Positions 1-12,001 of a stretch of DNA of 64,000 bases are shown piece after piece (position 1 is the stretch's first letter; every line of letters begins with the position of its first letter). The translations under genes were made by a program, and so were the position numbers. Under the pieces are notes generated by a model. That model ran no database searches, was not told the DNA's origin, and was given only the letters and a program-made list of their open reading frames with translations. Origin of the DNA: Cerioporus squamosus (taxonomy: Eukaryota > Basidiomycota > Agaricomycetes > Polyporales > Polyporaceae); NCBI GenBank assembly GCA_022592435.1, contig JABYQS010000027.1, forward strand, positions 124,001-188,000, given 5' to 3'.

Positions 1-1993
1 AGACGCACATTGAACCAGATAGGGCCTGCTTTTTTTCTATCTGGGACGTGTCCTGTTCGTGGAGTCGTATGTCCTGGATAGATGCGACGTTTCGCAGAGA
101 TCAAGATAGTTCGGGGCCGAGCTTCGGCAGCATCGTACCACCACAGCTGCAGCAAAGGCCTTCAGGTACACAAGGTGCGTTCCGGGTTGCAGCAGGTTTG
201 ACATAGACGCAGGGGCAGCCTCTGTAGTAGGCCGTCGTCAGCATGGAGGAAATTCGGGGTAATACTACGAGGCTCACGGTTTGCAGGAACCATGATGCTA
301 CGAGTTCGCAGCGGAGAAATGCCTTAATGAGAAGACCGCGTTCATAATGCGCAATGAACAGCCTGGATGCGAAGGTGATTATAAGAAAGATGAGGGTAGT
401 AGCGAACGGCGTTGCAATCGCCCACCGAGAATATCCCGAGCACTCTGTGGTCTCGCCGGGGAATAAACTCCCAGACACCTGGATACTTCGCGGAAGCATA
501 CGCGTTGCAGTGGATACGAAGATGACGATTTCCGTGGCAGAGCCGGGATGCTCTTCGACGACACGAAGTACTGGTAGCGGTAGGAGTCGAACTTGCCCAT
601 GTTCAAGTTTGGAAGTTGATCACAAGCGCTCGGGAACAGCCGAGTCAACTCGGCGTCTACCGCAAATTCCTCGGCGACGTTTGAGCTCGGTCATGAACGC
701 ATGTCTCTCATTCCAGCCTTGCGGTTAACTTGATATTCTCTACGGCTATGGGCTTCACGCACGAGAGATAACGCACAAGGCCTCAAGAATATTCAAGAAA
801 GCTGATCTTCATGCGTACAACAACGGTAAGCGCCAAGATGATCTGCGTATCCCAAATGATCCTCGTCGCTGCTAACCTCCTGCGCTGTGTTAGCCTCATC
901 CTAGCGTGGCGAGCCAACGCGCCCGTAAAATCGGCTTTTCTGGAGGGGAATTTCTGGAGGGTCGGGCTCCGGACGGAAATGATCAAGCCCCAGGTCGTCT
1001 CAACGGTATCAACGGTATGTTCCACAGCAACTTGAACACGGTGCACAAAGCTCGACGTGTTCGTGGCGATCTGGGCAGCACACGACAGTGTGAGGTCTCT
1101 GTGTGCGATGTATCTTCCTCCTCGACCGACGGCTCCAGGCTCGGTGACAGGTTTCATCACTAGCTCACCTCCCGGGATTCCCTCAAGTCGCGCAGCGCGC
1201 CCTCGGGTAAGCGGTTACTTCGGCATCATAGGCAACCACAATCTGTCGCGCTCGTCTAAGTACATCCAAGACAAGTTCAGTCCTGGTAGAAATTGGTGAG
1301 CTCTAATTTTTCTGCTCGTTCGTTCTGCCGTATGCTGACCTTGGTCGTACTAGACATGGTTAGCAGGAGTCGGGTACAGAACATGGAAAGGGTCAAGCGC
1401 GATGCAGGGGGTAGCTCGCCCTGAGTTTCTGGACTCGCTGACCTTGAGCCGTAGGCCGAGACCACGCCTGCACCTGACGAAACGACCTGTAGTGAAGTGA
1501 CGTGCTAGAGAAGAAGACACCTGCGCTGCGAGGATTAACCCGGCTGAAGATCGAGTCGGTGACCAAGACGCGGATTGTGCGGACTTTTGTGACTCAAGTG
1601 TGTAAGTAGTTGTACATCGTGGTAAGTGAACATAGTATTTGCGACAAATGATACATATGAGAAGTGGATGCGGCAGTAAGTTTGTTCACCGCACCACGGC
1701 TACACAAGCTCTTGTCGCGCCAGCCGAGTTCGTTGGGACTTGGAGGGCATCCGTCCCTCCTCTTCACGAGACGCCGGAGTCATGAGACCGCGCTTCAGTG
1801 CCAATCACCGCCCTTCTTACGTCCTTACGTGAGCGTCTTCGTCCTCGTTCCCTCTCTCGTGCTGATCGTTTGCGCAAGCGGCAAGACGCTGAAAGATGAC
1901 TTAAGCAAGGGACCCTTTTGAGCTATAAAGTCGCTCACGGGACTTCCTCGGTGACGCTTCGCCCCTTGCGGTTTCCTGCGCACGTCGGACGAC
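1..1993. other. No confident gene; weak membrane-protein-like reading frames on the minus strand
   Basis: No gene can be assembled here with confidence. On the minus strand, 101-499 encodes two hydrophobic stretches (around 'FATTLIFLIITFASRLFI' and 'ELVASWFLQTVSLVVL'), and 783-1160 ends with another hydrophobic helix ('IIWDTQIILALTVVV'). Together they recall agaricomycete multi-pass membrane proteins of the DUF6533 type. I could not join the pieces into one open frame with clear splice sites, so this may be a decayed or mis-sequenced membrane gene. The last part (about 1,600-1,993) is probably the promoter and leader of the downstream alpha-glucosidase. Confidence 0.25.
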
Positions 1994-4900
1994 ATGCTGG
2001 CGGCTTTCTTCACCGCGATCCTCGCTTTCGAGGGGAGTGATTTTGTTCGGGAACCCTCGGGCCTCGTGCAACGATGGTTTAAGAGGACCGTCGACGAAGT
2101 TGCCACTCCTTCCTAAATGTGTCATCGTGTCCAGGTTGGTCGCCATATGGAGTCATGGTTAGCTATGTGTAACTGATACCGAACCGTCTGCAGGGTATTC
2201 GCTGTCGTCTGTGAACGAGACTGAGAATGGTTTACAAGCCCACCTGTCTCTCGCCGGACCTGCATGCAACGCGTTCGGCCACGATATCTCCGACCTGACT
2301 ATCGAGGTCACATATGAAACCCAAACCAGGTTAGTTCACATTTGATGCTAAAGTGACTTTCTGTACTCATTTTCTTTCCTCAAAGGCTTCATGTGAACAT
2401 TTTCGACTCGGCGAATGTTCAGTATCACCATTCCGCCTGATGTCATCGCCCTATCAAGACCTGAGGATGATCCGAGCTTGAAGAGACATTGCGACCTCGA
2501 GTTTAACTACGAGTCACAGCCTTTCGCATTCTGGATCACCCGACGTTCAGAACCTGACGCTCAGCCACTTTTCGACACTCGTATCGCGTCACTGCCGGCC
2601 ACGCCGATACCACCCGTCATACCGGCCGACAATAGTACTGCACTCGACGCCTTCCCACTAGTTTTCGAAGATCAATATCTCCAGCTTACCTCCGCACTTC
2701 CCCTGGGTGCGAATGTCTACGGCCTTGGCGAAGTCCTCGCTAGTAGCGGATTTCGAAGGGATGTAGGCACCGGCGGCGGGGTTGGCACGATACAGACGAT
2801 GTGGGCGCGGGATAGTCCGGACCCTGTGGACGAGAACGTGTACGTCTTCCTACATTCCTTGTCCCCAATGAACCTTGACCTCACGTGTACGTTTCGTTTA
2901 GGTATGGCTCACACCCCATCTACCTGGAACACCGCTACAACGAAACGACAAAGCGCTCGCAGTCTCACGGCGTCTTTCACTTTGGGTATGTCTTCCGCCC
3001 GTAACGCACGTCGGACTTCTAAGCCGTCCCACCTGACTGATTCTTCCCTTCTTACAGTGCTGCAGGTTCTGATATCCTCCTTCTGACACCCCCTTCTTCG
3101 CCCGTTTCTCTCGTGCAGTACCGACTACTTGGCGGGACGCTTGACTTCTACTTCTTCTCTGGACCCAGCCCGCAGAAGGTTATCGAGCAGTATGGCGAGC
3201 TCGTGGGCCTACCAACGTGGCAGCCCGCATGGAGCTTCGGCTTCCAGCTTTGCCGGTGGGGTTACCGCGACGTTAACGACACCCGGGACCAGGTGGTGAA
3301 GATGCGCGAGGCGAATATTCCGTTGGAGGTCATGTGGAACGACATTGACCTGTATCACGCGCTTCGCGACTTCACCACGGACCCTATCAGCTTCCCGGCA
3401 GATGAAATGCGTGCGTTCATCTCTGAGCTGGTGAGAAGTCATAGCATGCGAGCCTGTGTTCCTTGCGCTAAGCGATCTTCAGACAGCCAATCATCAGCAT
3501 TACATTCCAATCGTCGACGCCGCGATCGCGAAGCTTGTCAATGAGTCCGACGTGGTACGTAAAAACATCTTGACATCTTTCCGCCATCTTGACATCCGTC
3601 TGCAGTACGACCCGTATACCAGGGGCACGGACCTGTGAGTTAGCCTTTGGGCAGTCACGAGAGAGTCGCTGCTGACGCGTGTCGATCAGTGACGTGTTTA
3701 TCAAAAATCCCGATGGAACTGAGTACTTGGGGCAAGTATGGCCTGGCTACACTGTATGTTCACACGAACCTTGTCGTATGGATAGGCTAACCTTGTTGCT
3801 TGCAGGTCTTCCCAGATTGGTTCGCAAACCAGACGCAGGCATACTGGACGGAGTCCCTCCGTAACTGGTCCGATCTGGGCGTCAACTATTCTGGCATATG
3901 GCTCGACATGAACGAGGCTTCGTCGTTCTGCGTTGGCTCCTGGTGAGCGTTCATTTCCACGACACGCAGCTCTAGTTCTGATGATGCTCATCCTCCCGGA
4001 CTAGTGGCACGGGAGCTAACCTGACAGCAGCAACGATCCCAGACCAGTTCTTCCCCGGTACTCCAGGGAACTTGGTCACGGACTATCCTGAGGGGTATGT
4101 ACTCTACTCGCTCTTCCTCCTACCACTTGGGTCCCGCGCAGAATTGACATCGTCTTAAAAGGTACAACTCGACGATCTGGGGACCCAGCGGCAACCTCAC
4201 TATCAACGGCACGTTGACGTATGGGAATGACTCCGTTCTGCCTGAGTATGTCGACATACACACGAAGCGCGGTCTTGGAGAAGCGGCGGAAGGTGTTGTC
4301 AATCTGAACGAGCCGCCATATGCTATCCACAATGGTCGGTTTCATCTCCGTTCCGCTAAGTCGCAGCGCTGACTCGTGCACATGACAGGGGAGGGCGCCT
4401 TGTCAGCCCATACTGTATCAACGAACGCGACGCATGCGAATGGCCTGGTGGAGCTAGACGTGCACAACATGTGGGGCCTCATGGAAGAGAAGGCCACGCA
4501 CCTCGCGCTGCTCGACATCCACCCCGGCAAGCGTCCGTTCCTGATCAGTCGCTCGACCTTCCCGAGCTCAGGGAAGTGGACCGGACACTGGCTTGGGGAC
4601 AATATCAGCAAATGGCGATACATGTATCTCAGCATCCAGGGCGTCCTGCAGTTCCAGATCTTCCAGATTCCGTTCGTCGGGTCGGACACATGTGGGTTCC
4701 AGGGCAATACCGACGAGGAACTATGCAACCGATGGATGCAGCTCTCCGCGTTCCTACCGTTCTACAGAAATCACAATGTCCGGAGTGCGCTCGCGCAGGA
4801 GCCGTATCGATGGGACAGCGTCGCAGCTGCTTCGCGCACCGCAATCAGCATCCGGTACAGTCTGCTGCCGTACTGGGTGCGTCCATGTCTTGCTCTTCCC

Positions 4901-5678
4901 TAGACACACAGCGTTGATCACATGTCGTCGTGACCGCCCAGTACACACTGTTCGCGAACGCCTCGATGCACGGCACGCCGCCCATCCGAGCCCTCTTCTT
5001 CGAATTTCCTGACGAGCCAGAGCTCTTCGCCGTTGATCGCCAATATCTCATCGGCCGAGACCTCCTCGTTACCCCAGTTCTCACTCCCAACGTCTCGACC
5101 GTCGATGGTGAGGACCGTCACTCTTCTTTCTGCTGGCGGCCTCTGAAATTTCTTCAGGGATGTTCCCTGGACAAGGCCGCGTGACCTGGCGCGACTGGTA
5201 CACGCACAAAGTCGTCGACGCTGCCATCGCCGCAAACACCACGCTCGATGCACCGCTGGGCCACATCCCTCTCCACATTCGCGACGGTTCGGCAATCCTC
5301 ATGCATGCACAGCCGGCCTATACGATCGAGGAGACTCGCCAAGGCCCCTATGCACTTCTGGTCTCCCAGGCTGCGGACGGCTACGCGTTCGGGACAGTGT
5401 ATATTGACGACGGGGAGACGGTCCCGCCTACGCCCAACACAACGCTCACTATCACTGCGCGGAAGGGCACTGTCTCTTTGCACCCCAGCGGCACCTACCA
5501 CATCTCTCAGCGACTCAGCAACCTGACAGTGCTTGGTGCTGGAGAACATACGCCTGAAAAAGTCTCGGTCAACGGTAGCGGAGTGACCGGCTGGAAGTTC
5601 GATGCGGTCTTGGAACGACTAGCCATCGGCGACTTGGACGTAGATCTGAACCACCCTGTGGTGATTGTATGGAACTAG
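1994..5678 (+). CDS. Secreted GH31 alpha-glucosidase, 14 exons, two frame breaks
   Basis: Family GH31 enzymes hydrolyse terminal alpha-1,4-glucosidic bonds of maltose, dextrins and starch; this one should act outside the cell. Exons: 1994-2134, 2194-2329, 2386-2839, 2902-2985, 3058-3430, 3483-3554, 3606-3634, 3690-3753, 3806-3942, 4005-4094, 4162-4334, 4389-4876, 4942-5107, 5158-5678; every phase closes, giving about 975 aa. The start was chosen for a hydrophobic signal peptide ('MLAAFFTAILAF'). The conserved N-terminal 'SSCPGYSLSS' follows, then the catalytic nucleophile block 'WLDMNEASSF' in the exon from 3806 and the acid/base block 'HWLGDNISKW' in the exon from 4389. Two single-base problems break the frame: one T is missing near 2108-2112 (otherwise a TAA stop follows) and one extra C sits at 2426 between 'NVQY' and 'TIPPDV'. 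Exact substrate preference cannot be read from sequence. Confidence 0.93.
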
Positions 5679-5991
5679 TTTGTAATGCTTGTGGGATGTA
5701 TACGTATGTCTCTAGTCGATTATCTAAGATGCATCAGCCAAGATTCAAACAGTAAATGCCACCGTGGTCGTGGGGCGTGTTCGGAAACTTCAAAAGAGAG
5801 ATCGCGAATGCAAAAGATGTCCTGTGAGACTCGCGCAATTTACACGATTCCAGTGAGCATGACCCTCTCGGAAAATCCCTCCGTGTCGTCGTCGAGCTAC
5901 TCACACGTATGGAATTACTATGTCGTGCGGTGTCCTCTAATCATTGCGAGTAAGCTTGAATTGAAAACAAAATTTTACAGCCAGCAGAGAG
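5679..5991. other. Intergenic, alpha-glucosidase 3' flank
   Basis: This holds the 3' untranslated region of the alpha-glucosidase and the 3' flank of the minus-strand tRNA-Gly. Nothing else is recognisable. Confidence 0.6.
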
Positions 5992-6062
5992 TGCATTAAG
6001 GGGGAATCGAACCCCCGGCGGGTCGATGGCAACGACCCAGGTTACCACTACCCCATTAATGC
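5992..6062 (-). tRNA. tRNA-Gly(GCC)
   Basis: A 71-nt cloverleaf reads on the minus strand. The acceptor stem is GCATTAA (6062-6056) paired with TTAATGC (5999-5993), with A as discriminator. The anticodon stem is GGTCG/CGACC around the loop TTGCCAT, giving anticodon GCC for glycine. The T arm is GGGGG-TTCGATT-CCCCC. There is no intron. The length and D arm are normal for eukaryotic tRNA-Gly(GCC). Confidence 0.95.
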
Positions 6063-7032
6063 GGTGTTGCGGCTCCGCCTCATATCTGATAATGTCGCTG
6101 ACGGTCGCGCCGCATCAACTCGCCGCGGGCACCGGGCCTTCGACAACTCGAACCAGGATAGTACTTAGCTTGGACTGTAATTACGACCCCCACATCATAC
6201 ATCATCCAGCATACGCACACTAAAGCACAGCAGTACCTGGTTATTCCCTGCTTTGACATCCATATCTCCGCGAGAGATCAATACGGCGAGTAAGTATGCT
6301 CACGCAGGACTCCGAGTCGCCGTCGGTCGCCGAGCCTTATCGTGGGGTGTCGGTGCACCGAAAAATGATGGTCTTGCCTCCATGGATGCGACGGCACAAA
6401 TATGCGCTAACCGGCCGCCACAGTCGTTTCAGGCTTCTGCCTGAGCTGCAGAGCTATTCAAAGCAGGTTCGAAGTCAGGAGATGAGTTGTACAGTTGTCC
6501 GTCACCTTGTTGCGGCCAGATGGCCTGGGTGAATCCCGTCTACGGACTTGCGACGGTCTGGAGTGCCTAACCTGGAATGGAAGCGAGCAGTTGTGGCACC
6601 TCAGGGACGTCGGCGTCGAGCTACGTTGCTGTCATTTAGATCGTCCGCGGGTGCGCTCTTTTGTCAGGTGCCAGGCGATACAGCCTTTCACAAACGATTT
6701 TAGTGCGATACCAAGGCTAGTAGACAATATCTGCACATATAATCCGGGATGAGGCTGCCGTTCATGTAAGGCAAAGACGGATGAGGCTAGAGAGCAGGGC
6801 GTGGCAAAGAGCATTTGAGCCACAGAATGCGGTGCTAATGAGGCGTTCAAATGCCGCTTATGCATAACACAATAATCTCAAGTGTGGCTGTGGTCTTCTT
6901 TCTGAGAACGCATTTCGGAGTTTCATTCTGTCTTACGCGTCTTTTCCGTGCGTTTACTCGGTTTCTCCAGGATCTACTACCCCCTGCAACCGGGGCTCAC
7001 CCGTGTTGCCCACCTCCTCGGCCGCTAGAGTC
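6063..7032. other. Intergenic stretch without a recognisable gene
   Basis: Only short overlapping reading frames without domain signals are present. The last 200 bases probably include the promoter of the downstream paralog A gene. Confidence 0.5.
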
Positions 7033-8162
7033 ATGGAAAAGGCTCATCGTCATGCTACAGAAGGCATTGCAGTATCCAACAGCTCGTTCAGTCTGGATCC
7101 AACTCCGTCTGGCTCGGTCAGAGACTCCAACGACTCACACCCAATAGTGTTGGATCCCCATCCTACCACGCCGAAGGTCAACGTGAGTCTCATTCGCAGA
7201 TTCATGTATCTCAATGTCTTAACGGTGTTTGCAGTGGTTCAAGTGGTGGCCAGTACCGGCCTTCGCAGCTGCATACGGTGTGCACCGCTACTACAGGCGC
7301 TATAGGCCTCGTACGCTCCCCGTACTCACACCTCTGAGGCTGCCGGAGCTGTACATCTCCCTCGCGCTCGCCTTGGTTGTGGGTGGCGATAGCATAGAGC
7401 GCGAGGAGGCGGTCATTGACGACCGACACTTGCTCACTATCGAGATCGCAGGCCGGCGTGCATTTGGTGCGCTTGAGGACCCCGAGTTTGGCGAGATGTT
7501 CGGCAACATCGACAAGGTACTCTTGAGCGACGAGCACAAGGAGGAGCTCCGGAGGATACGGGAAGGTGAGGCTGGGTCCGCTTTGAGCTGTCGCTTGGTG
7601 TTCGCTGACTCTCCGGCTTCACAGCACGCTACCACGACGGCACCTTGCGAGGCAAGATCTCGTGGTGGCACAACCACTTGTGGTCAGATGACCGGACGTG
7701 GAACGAATGGTCGAGTATCATGGCTCTGCGAATACCGTTTTCTGAGTGGCCGAAGAAAGCCCAAGACTGGGATACCCTAGTGACGCACATCGCCAACAGC
7801 TGCGACGACTACGTATGTGACTGCACCTGTCGAAAGCGTCATGCACCCTCGACTCTGGAAACTTACCGTCTTCGCAGGACTATGGTACGGGTATGCTCAA
7901 GCTTCTCGCGCTCGCGGTACCTTTTGGGATGCTCGCTCGCTGGACACGTCGTCCCCTACTATTCCGACCTGTGAACGGGGTGCAAAGGCTCCTGTTCGGC
8001 TCGTACCTCTATTTCGACTTCGGCAGGGAGAACCAGCACTGGAGATACCTCCAGCAGATCCAGGACAAGGAGCAGTGCGCGAAGGCGGTGACGCACGTCT
8101 TTGGCGACTTCGAGGAGGATATCCAGTATGCCCAGCAAGAAGGACTCCCACGTATATCCTGA
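7033..8162 (+). CDS. Uncharacterised fungal protein, paralog A
   Basis: Four exons (7033-7182, 7235-7565, 7625-7812, 7878-8162) give a 317-aa protein with intron phases 0, 1, 0. I do not recognise a named domain. After a polar N-terminus of about 50 residues, the body has a Trp-rich opening 'WFKWWPVPAF', then conserved blocks 'TPLRLPELYISLALAL', 'ISWWHNHLWSDDRTWNEW', a hydrophobic 'LKLLALAVPFGMLARW' and 'VNGVQRLLFGSYLYF'. The same blocks in the same order, with the same intron phases, occur in the gene at 34450-35618, so both are real genes of one family. The two hydrophobic segments could be membrane or hydrophobic-core helices. The ATG at 7033 was chosen because it opens the exon shared with the paralog. 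Function unknown. Confidence 0.8.
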
Positions 8163-8738
8163 CTGGGTACGTCGGGGTTTCACTGACTCCCAACCAACTC
8201 TTGCTTAGACTTCGTCGTCCAATATGTATTACTAGACGTAACGGCAGTATACTGCAAACACTTGTTGTCGGGATGTGCCAATCTTCTACCTTTTGGGTCA
8301 CGAGCCAGCTGAGCGTTGTGCTACGTCCGAACTTACATGCATTATCCCCTACGGCTAACTAGTACTGTGAAGACAGTAGTGCACTATATGACATATCGGA
8401 GAGCAAGACGGCGATAGCACCTACTACTGCGCGCGGCCGATGGCCACGGCTGGTGAGCCATAGTTCAAGCGTTAGGCGACCGCAATTCCAGGGGAAGATA
8501 GCTGGGGAACGGGAAGATGGCTTACTCAGCCCGAGGAAGTATCACCGAGTCTCTGTCTGTCGCACTCCGTGTAACAGATGCGTCGAAGTCAGGTCAGGTC
8601 AGGATGTCATTCGAGATCTACTGCTGGGAGGCACTCGTGTAATATCGACATCGGAGACATCCAGTTGCTTATAAGGGGGCACGGATCCCTCCAGTTTGCA
8701 ACACCATCGACCTACCACCCGCTTCGCCTCACATCAGC
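8163..8738. other. Intergenic region holding the SDR1 promoter
   Basis: No coding region is visible. The 3' part carries a TATA-like box (separate entry) and a pyrimidine-rich leader just before the SDR1 start codon. Confidence 0.6.
8670..8675 (+). promoter_or_regulatory. TATA-like box of SDR1
   Basis: TATAAG lies 64-69 bp upstream of the SDR1 start codon. The paralog SDR2 has a TATAAA box at a similar distance (about 61 bp), which supports both being genuine core promoter elements. Confidence 0.5.
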
Positions 8739-9965
8739 ATGCCCGCCATCTCTTCCGGCAAGGTTCTTGTCACTGGAGCCAACGGCTTCGTCGCCGTATG
8801 GGTAATACAAGAGCTCCTTAAGCATGACTTCTCCGTTCGGGGCACAGTCCGGTCGGAAGACAAAGCGACCTACCTACGCAACAGGTTCAAGACTTTCTCA
8901 GACAAGTTTGAGGTGGTGATCGTCAACAACATGACCGCGGTACGCTCCCTCAACATGTTCCACGGTCAGCTCAGGTGCTCACACTCTTGATCGACATTCA
9001 TAGGAAGGTGCCTTCGATAAAGCTGTAGAAGGCACGGATGCGATCTTGCATCTGGCCTCTCCTGTCGTCTTGGACTCTGAAGATCCCAACGCAGTCATCG
9101 AACCAGCCGTGCAGGGTACCCTGGGCATCCTGAAGAGCGCGCTCAAGCACCGTGCCACCGTGCGCCGCGTCGTGATCCTCTCCTCTGCCGCGGCGATCCA
9201 CAACCCCCCTGGGCCTGGTGAAAAGACCCCGCGGGTGCTCTCCGAGAACGACTGGAACGAGCACTCTCTCAGGGAGGTCCGGGAGAAGGGCGGGAAAGCC
9301 TGGGGAAGGGACATGTATCGCGCAAGCAAGACCCTCGCAGAACGCGCCGCCTGGAAGTTCTACGAGGACGAGAGGGCGAAGGGCGGTCTTATATGGGACC
9401 TCGTCACCCTGAACCCGCCCTTGGTCTATGGGCCTCTCATCCACGAAGTGACGACGGTGGAGAGCATCTCGGGTCTCCCAGGATATGGTATGACGGCGTT
9501 GTCAAGGGAGCCGTGCAGGGGGACGCGTTGACGAAGGACGCGTGCGTTTCTTGACTTCCGCAGGTGTTGCCTTGTCTGATCTCGTCGGTTTCGCACAGGT
9601 ACGCCTATGTGGACGTGCGCGACTTGGCCTGCGCACACGTCCTCGGACTCACCGTGCCCGAAGCGGGCGGAGAGCGTTTCATTATTTGCGCTGATTCATA
9701 CGTCATGCAACAATTCGGTACGCGCCCGTGAACCACCGATCCGTGTACGTGTACTCACCTGTTCCGGCTTGTAGTCGACGCTGCTCGCCGCGTCACAGAC
9801 AAGATTCCCGCCGGCGAGCCATCCTATAAGAAGGAGAAGATCGTGTATTCCACGGTATACAACACCGAGAAGAGCAGGAAGGTGCTTGGCCTGAGCTATC
9901 GCAGCCTCGAGGAGACTGCGGAAGATACCATCCGGGACCTGGAGAGTCGTGGCTGGGTGCCATGA
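8739..9965 (+). CDS. Extended SDR NAD(P)-dependent reductase, SDR1
   Basis: This is an extended short-chain dehydrogenase/epimerase of the dihydroflavonol-4-reductase / fungal aldehyde (ketone) reductase type, expected to be cytosolic and NADPH-dependent. Exons 8739-8939, 9004-9541, 9599-9717 and 9775-9965 encode about 349 aa. The Rossmann motif 'VTGANGFVAVWVIQELL' is near residue 10, the catalytic Ser region is 'VVILSSAAAI', and the active-site Tyr/Lys pair is 'YRASKTLAERAAW' (YxxxK). Exon lengths 201/539/119/191 match SDR2 exactly once one missing base near 9471-9474 is restored; as printed, the frame shifts after 'TVESIS'. The true substrate cannot be inferred, but such genes often reduce aldehydes or ketones in secondary metabolism or detoxification. 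Confidence 0.92.
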
Positions 9966-10294
9966 GGTTCCATGTAGGCGGCCGGGCCTGATAGATGACT
10001 GTTCTTGCTTGTTCCGTACTACCCTCTTCGTCTTCATCAGTCGGAATGAACTTCGGACTGACCTGGTTTCGTCTATGAAGGCTCTACGGTAAGGGATATC
10101 GTGACCACGCACGGCGTTGCTGGTTGGGGCCCAGTAGTAAGTACGTACTTAGTGAGCGGCGCCTCCGAAGAACTCCCTGGGAACGTGACCGCGTAAGTAT
10201 AAGTTGGAAGCGTGGCGGTACACTCTTCCACCGACCACCACGAAAGTATCGACTGCAAGCTCGCAATTTGTCCGCGGCATTTCGAATTGTGGAT
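9966..10294. other. Intergenic spacer between SDR1 and F-box gene
   Basis: It carries the SDR1 3' flank and the F-box gene promoter; nothing else is seen. Confidence 0.5.
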
Positions 10295-11558
10295 ATGGAC
10301 CCGCGTCGTTCTTCAAGACTCAAGGTGAAGACAGCATCGAATGCTGAGGCGTTGAAGGAGGTCGCATCACCCAACAACGACCGTCCGAAGCGCCCTGCTG
10401 AACGTCGATCTGTGAAGGCGACTACCGATGTTGCGCGGACCATCTCTGCTGCAAGGCAGCATGCGGGGTTAAGCAGCATGAGCGCGGCTCTCAGCATGCT
10501 CCCCAATATGCCCATGGACATCCTGTGCGAGGTAAGTTCTAACGTCGGCTCTGGCTAGAGTGGCTCGACTGAGCGTCCTCCAACCGGTCAGGTCTTCTGT
10601 TACCTCCATCCACAGGACTTGCTACATCTTGCAAGGACAACTAAGGCATTCCGCAAGCTTCTCATGTCTCGCTCTTCTGCGGCTATCTGGCGAAGGGCAC
10701 GCGAGAACATACCCCGCTTTCCTTCCTGTCCAAAGGACATGATGGAGCCCGAATATGCTGCCTTCATGATAGAAGGGCCGCACTGTCAAGTAAGTCACCA
10801 TGCTGAGGGACCTTCGCGTGCGACACTGCCTTTCGACTGAAACCGCACACACTCCTACAGATCTGTTTCAGAGAGAGAGTCAAGAAAGTGGAGATCATGT
10901 CAGTATGCCGAGTACGATGCTGCAAGTTATGCTTCACGCGCAAGTACGTCCTCTCTGCCCATTTGCTCTGTGCCCTTCCTGATTGAGTAACCAGTTTCGT
11001 CGGGATAAATGAGCTCTCGGCCATGTTCCCCCCTCGGTATGATGCTCTTCGGCTTGCGCTCATGCTACGCTCGGAAATCATGCCCAAGACTACTCAGAGA
11101 CCCGAGGAGACTAGTACGTCTGCTGCCTCATTTACTTCGTCAGTGCATTCACCTCCCTGGTCGTCTTTTCAGGCATGTACTTCTTCAAGCGCGATATCCA
11201 GAAGTTACTTGACAACCTCGCTGTCCTCAACGACGATGCAGGCGTTTTGAAGGCCGCTGAACGCGCATGCATGGACGCTGTTGAGGAAATTGAGGAGGCG
11301 AGTCATCCACAGGCTGGACCTGCGCGACCCCAAGTTGCGCCTAACATATTATCCCGCACCCAGACTGCAAAGGACTTAGAGGATTGGCACCGTGATGAAG
11401 CCTGGCGGATACTGAGTCCAAAGCTCACGCGAATACCGAAGGGAGACAAGGAAGGCGACAGGCACCTCAGAGGTGCATTCAGAGATCTCTGCAAGCTACG
11501 GTGCCTACTTGGGGCGGATCCTACCAAGTACATTGGCTACCGGAATAGGGACGTGTAG
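10295..11558 (+). CDS. F-box protein with a cysteine cluster
   Basis: Exons 10295-10531, 10592-10789, 10861-10943, 10995-11113 and 11173-11558 give 340 aa. A basic Ser/Arg-rich N-terminus of about 70 residues precedes a canonical F-box ('LPNMPMDILCEVFCYLHPQD', then 'LLHLARTTKAFRKLLMSRSS'), which binds SKP1 in SCF ubiquitin ligases. After it comes a Cys-rich patch ('CQICFRERV', 'CRVRCCKLC') that looks able to bind zinc, as in many polypore F-box genes. The C-terminal 130 residues are helical and charged, without a known substrate-binding domain. This is one member of the large F-box expansion typical of agaricomycetes. The frame is intact and all splice phases close. Confidence 0.88.
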
Positions 11559-12001
11559 TGAGCTTTGCGAATAATGACGACGCCTACGGCGTCGTTACCT
11601 TCGATCGGACCTGTGACTTGTATACAGTTCTACATTGAACTTGAGCACCTGCCGCTCGTTGAGCGACCGAAACCGCTCACACACCACGATATGAACTGTA
11701 TGGTCTTGCCGGGTACTGTACCTCGTTACTGTCAGGACTGAATCGCCCTTTATCCTCCTATGTTAAATAAGGCTGGCTCGGAGTCTAGCTAGTACCTCAA
11801 GCCTAGTCACGACGAAGCAGTACACACCCAAGTTTACTTGACATCCGGGAAGAGACAGCGACGATACGGGAAGCAAGAAGACATCCCTGTGATTGAGCGG
11901 CGGTAGATAAGTATCCTAGAACCCAGCATGCACGACATTAGCACACGACACAGTAAGTAGCATTATACGAGCGAGCGATATGATATCCCCTGCGTTGCGA
12001 T
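11559..12001. other. Intergenic between convergent genes
   Basis: These are the 3' flanks of two convergent genes (F-box on plus, helicase on minus). No coding or RNA feature is visible. Confidence 0.55.
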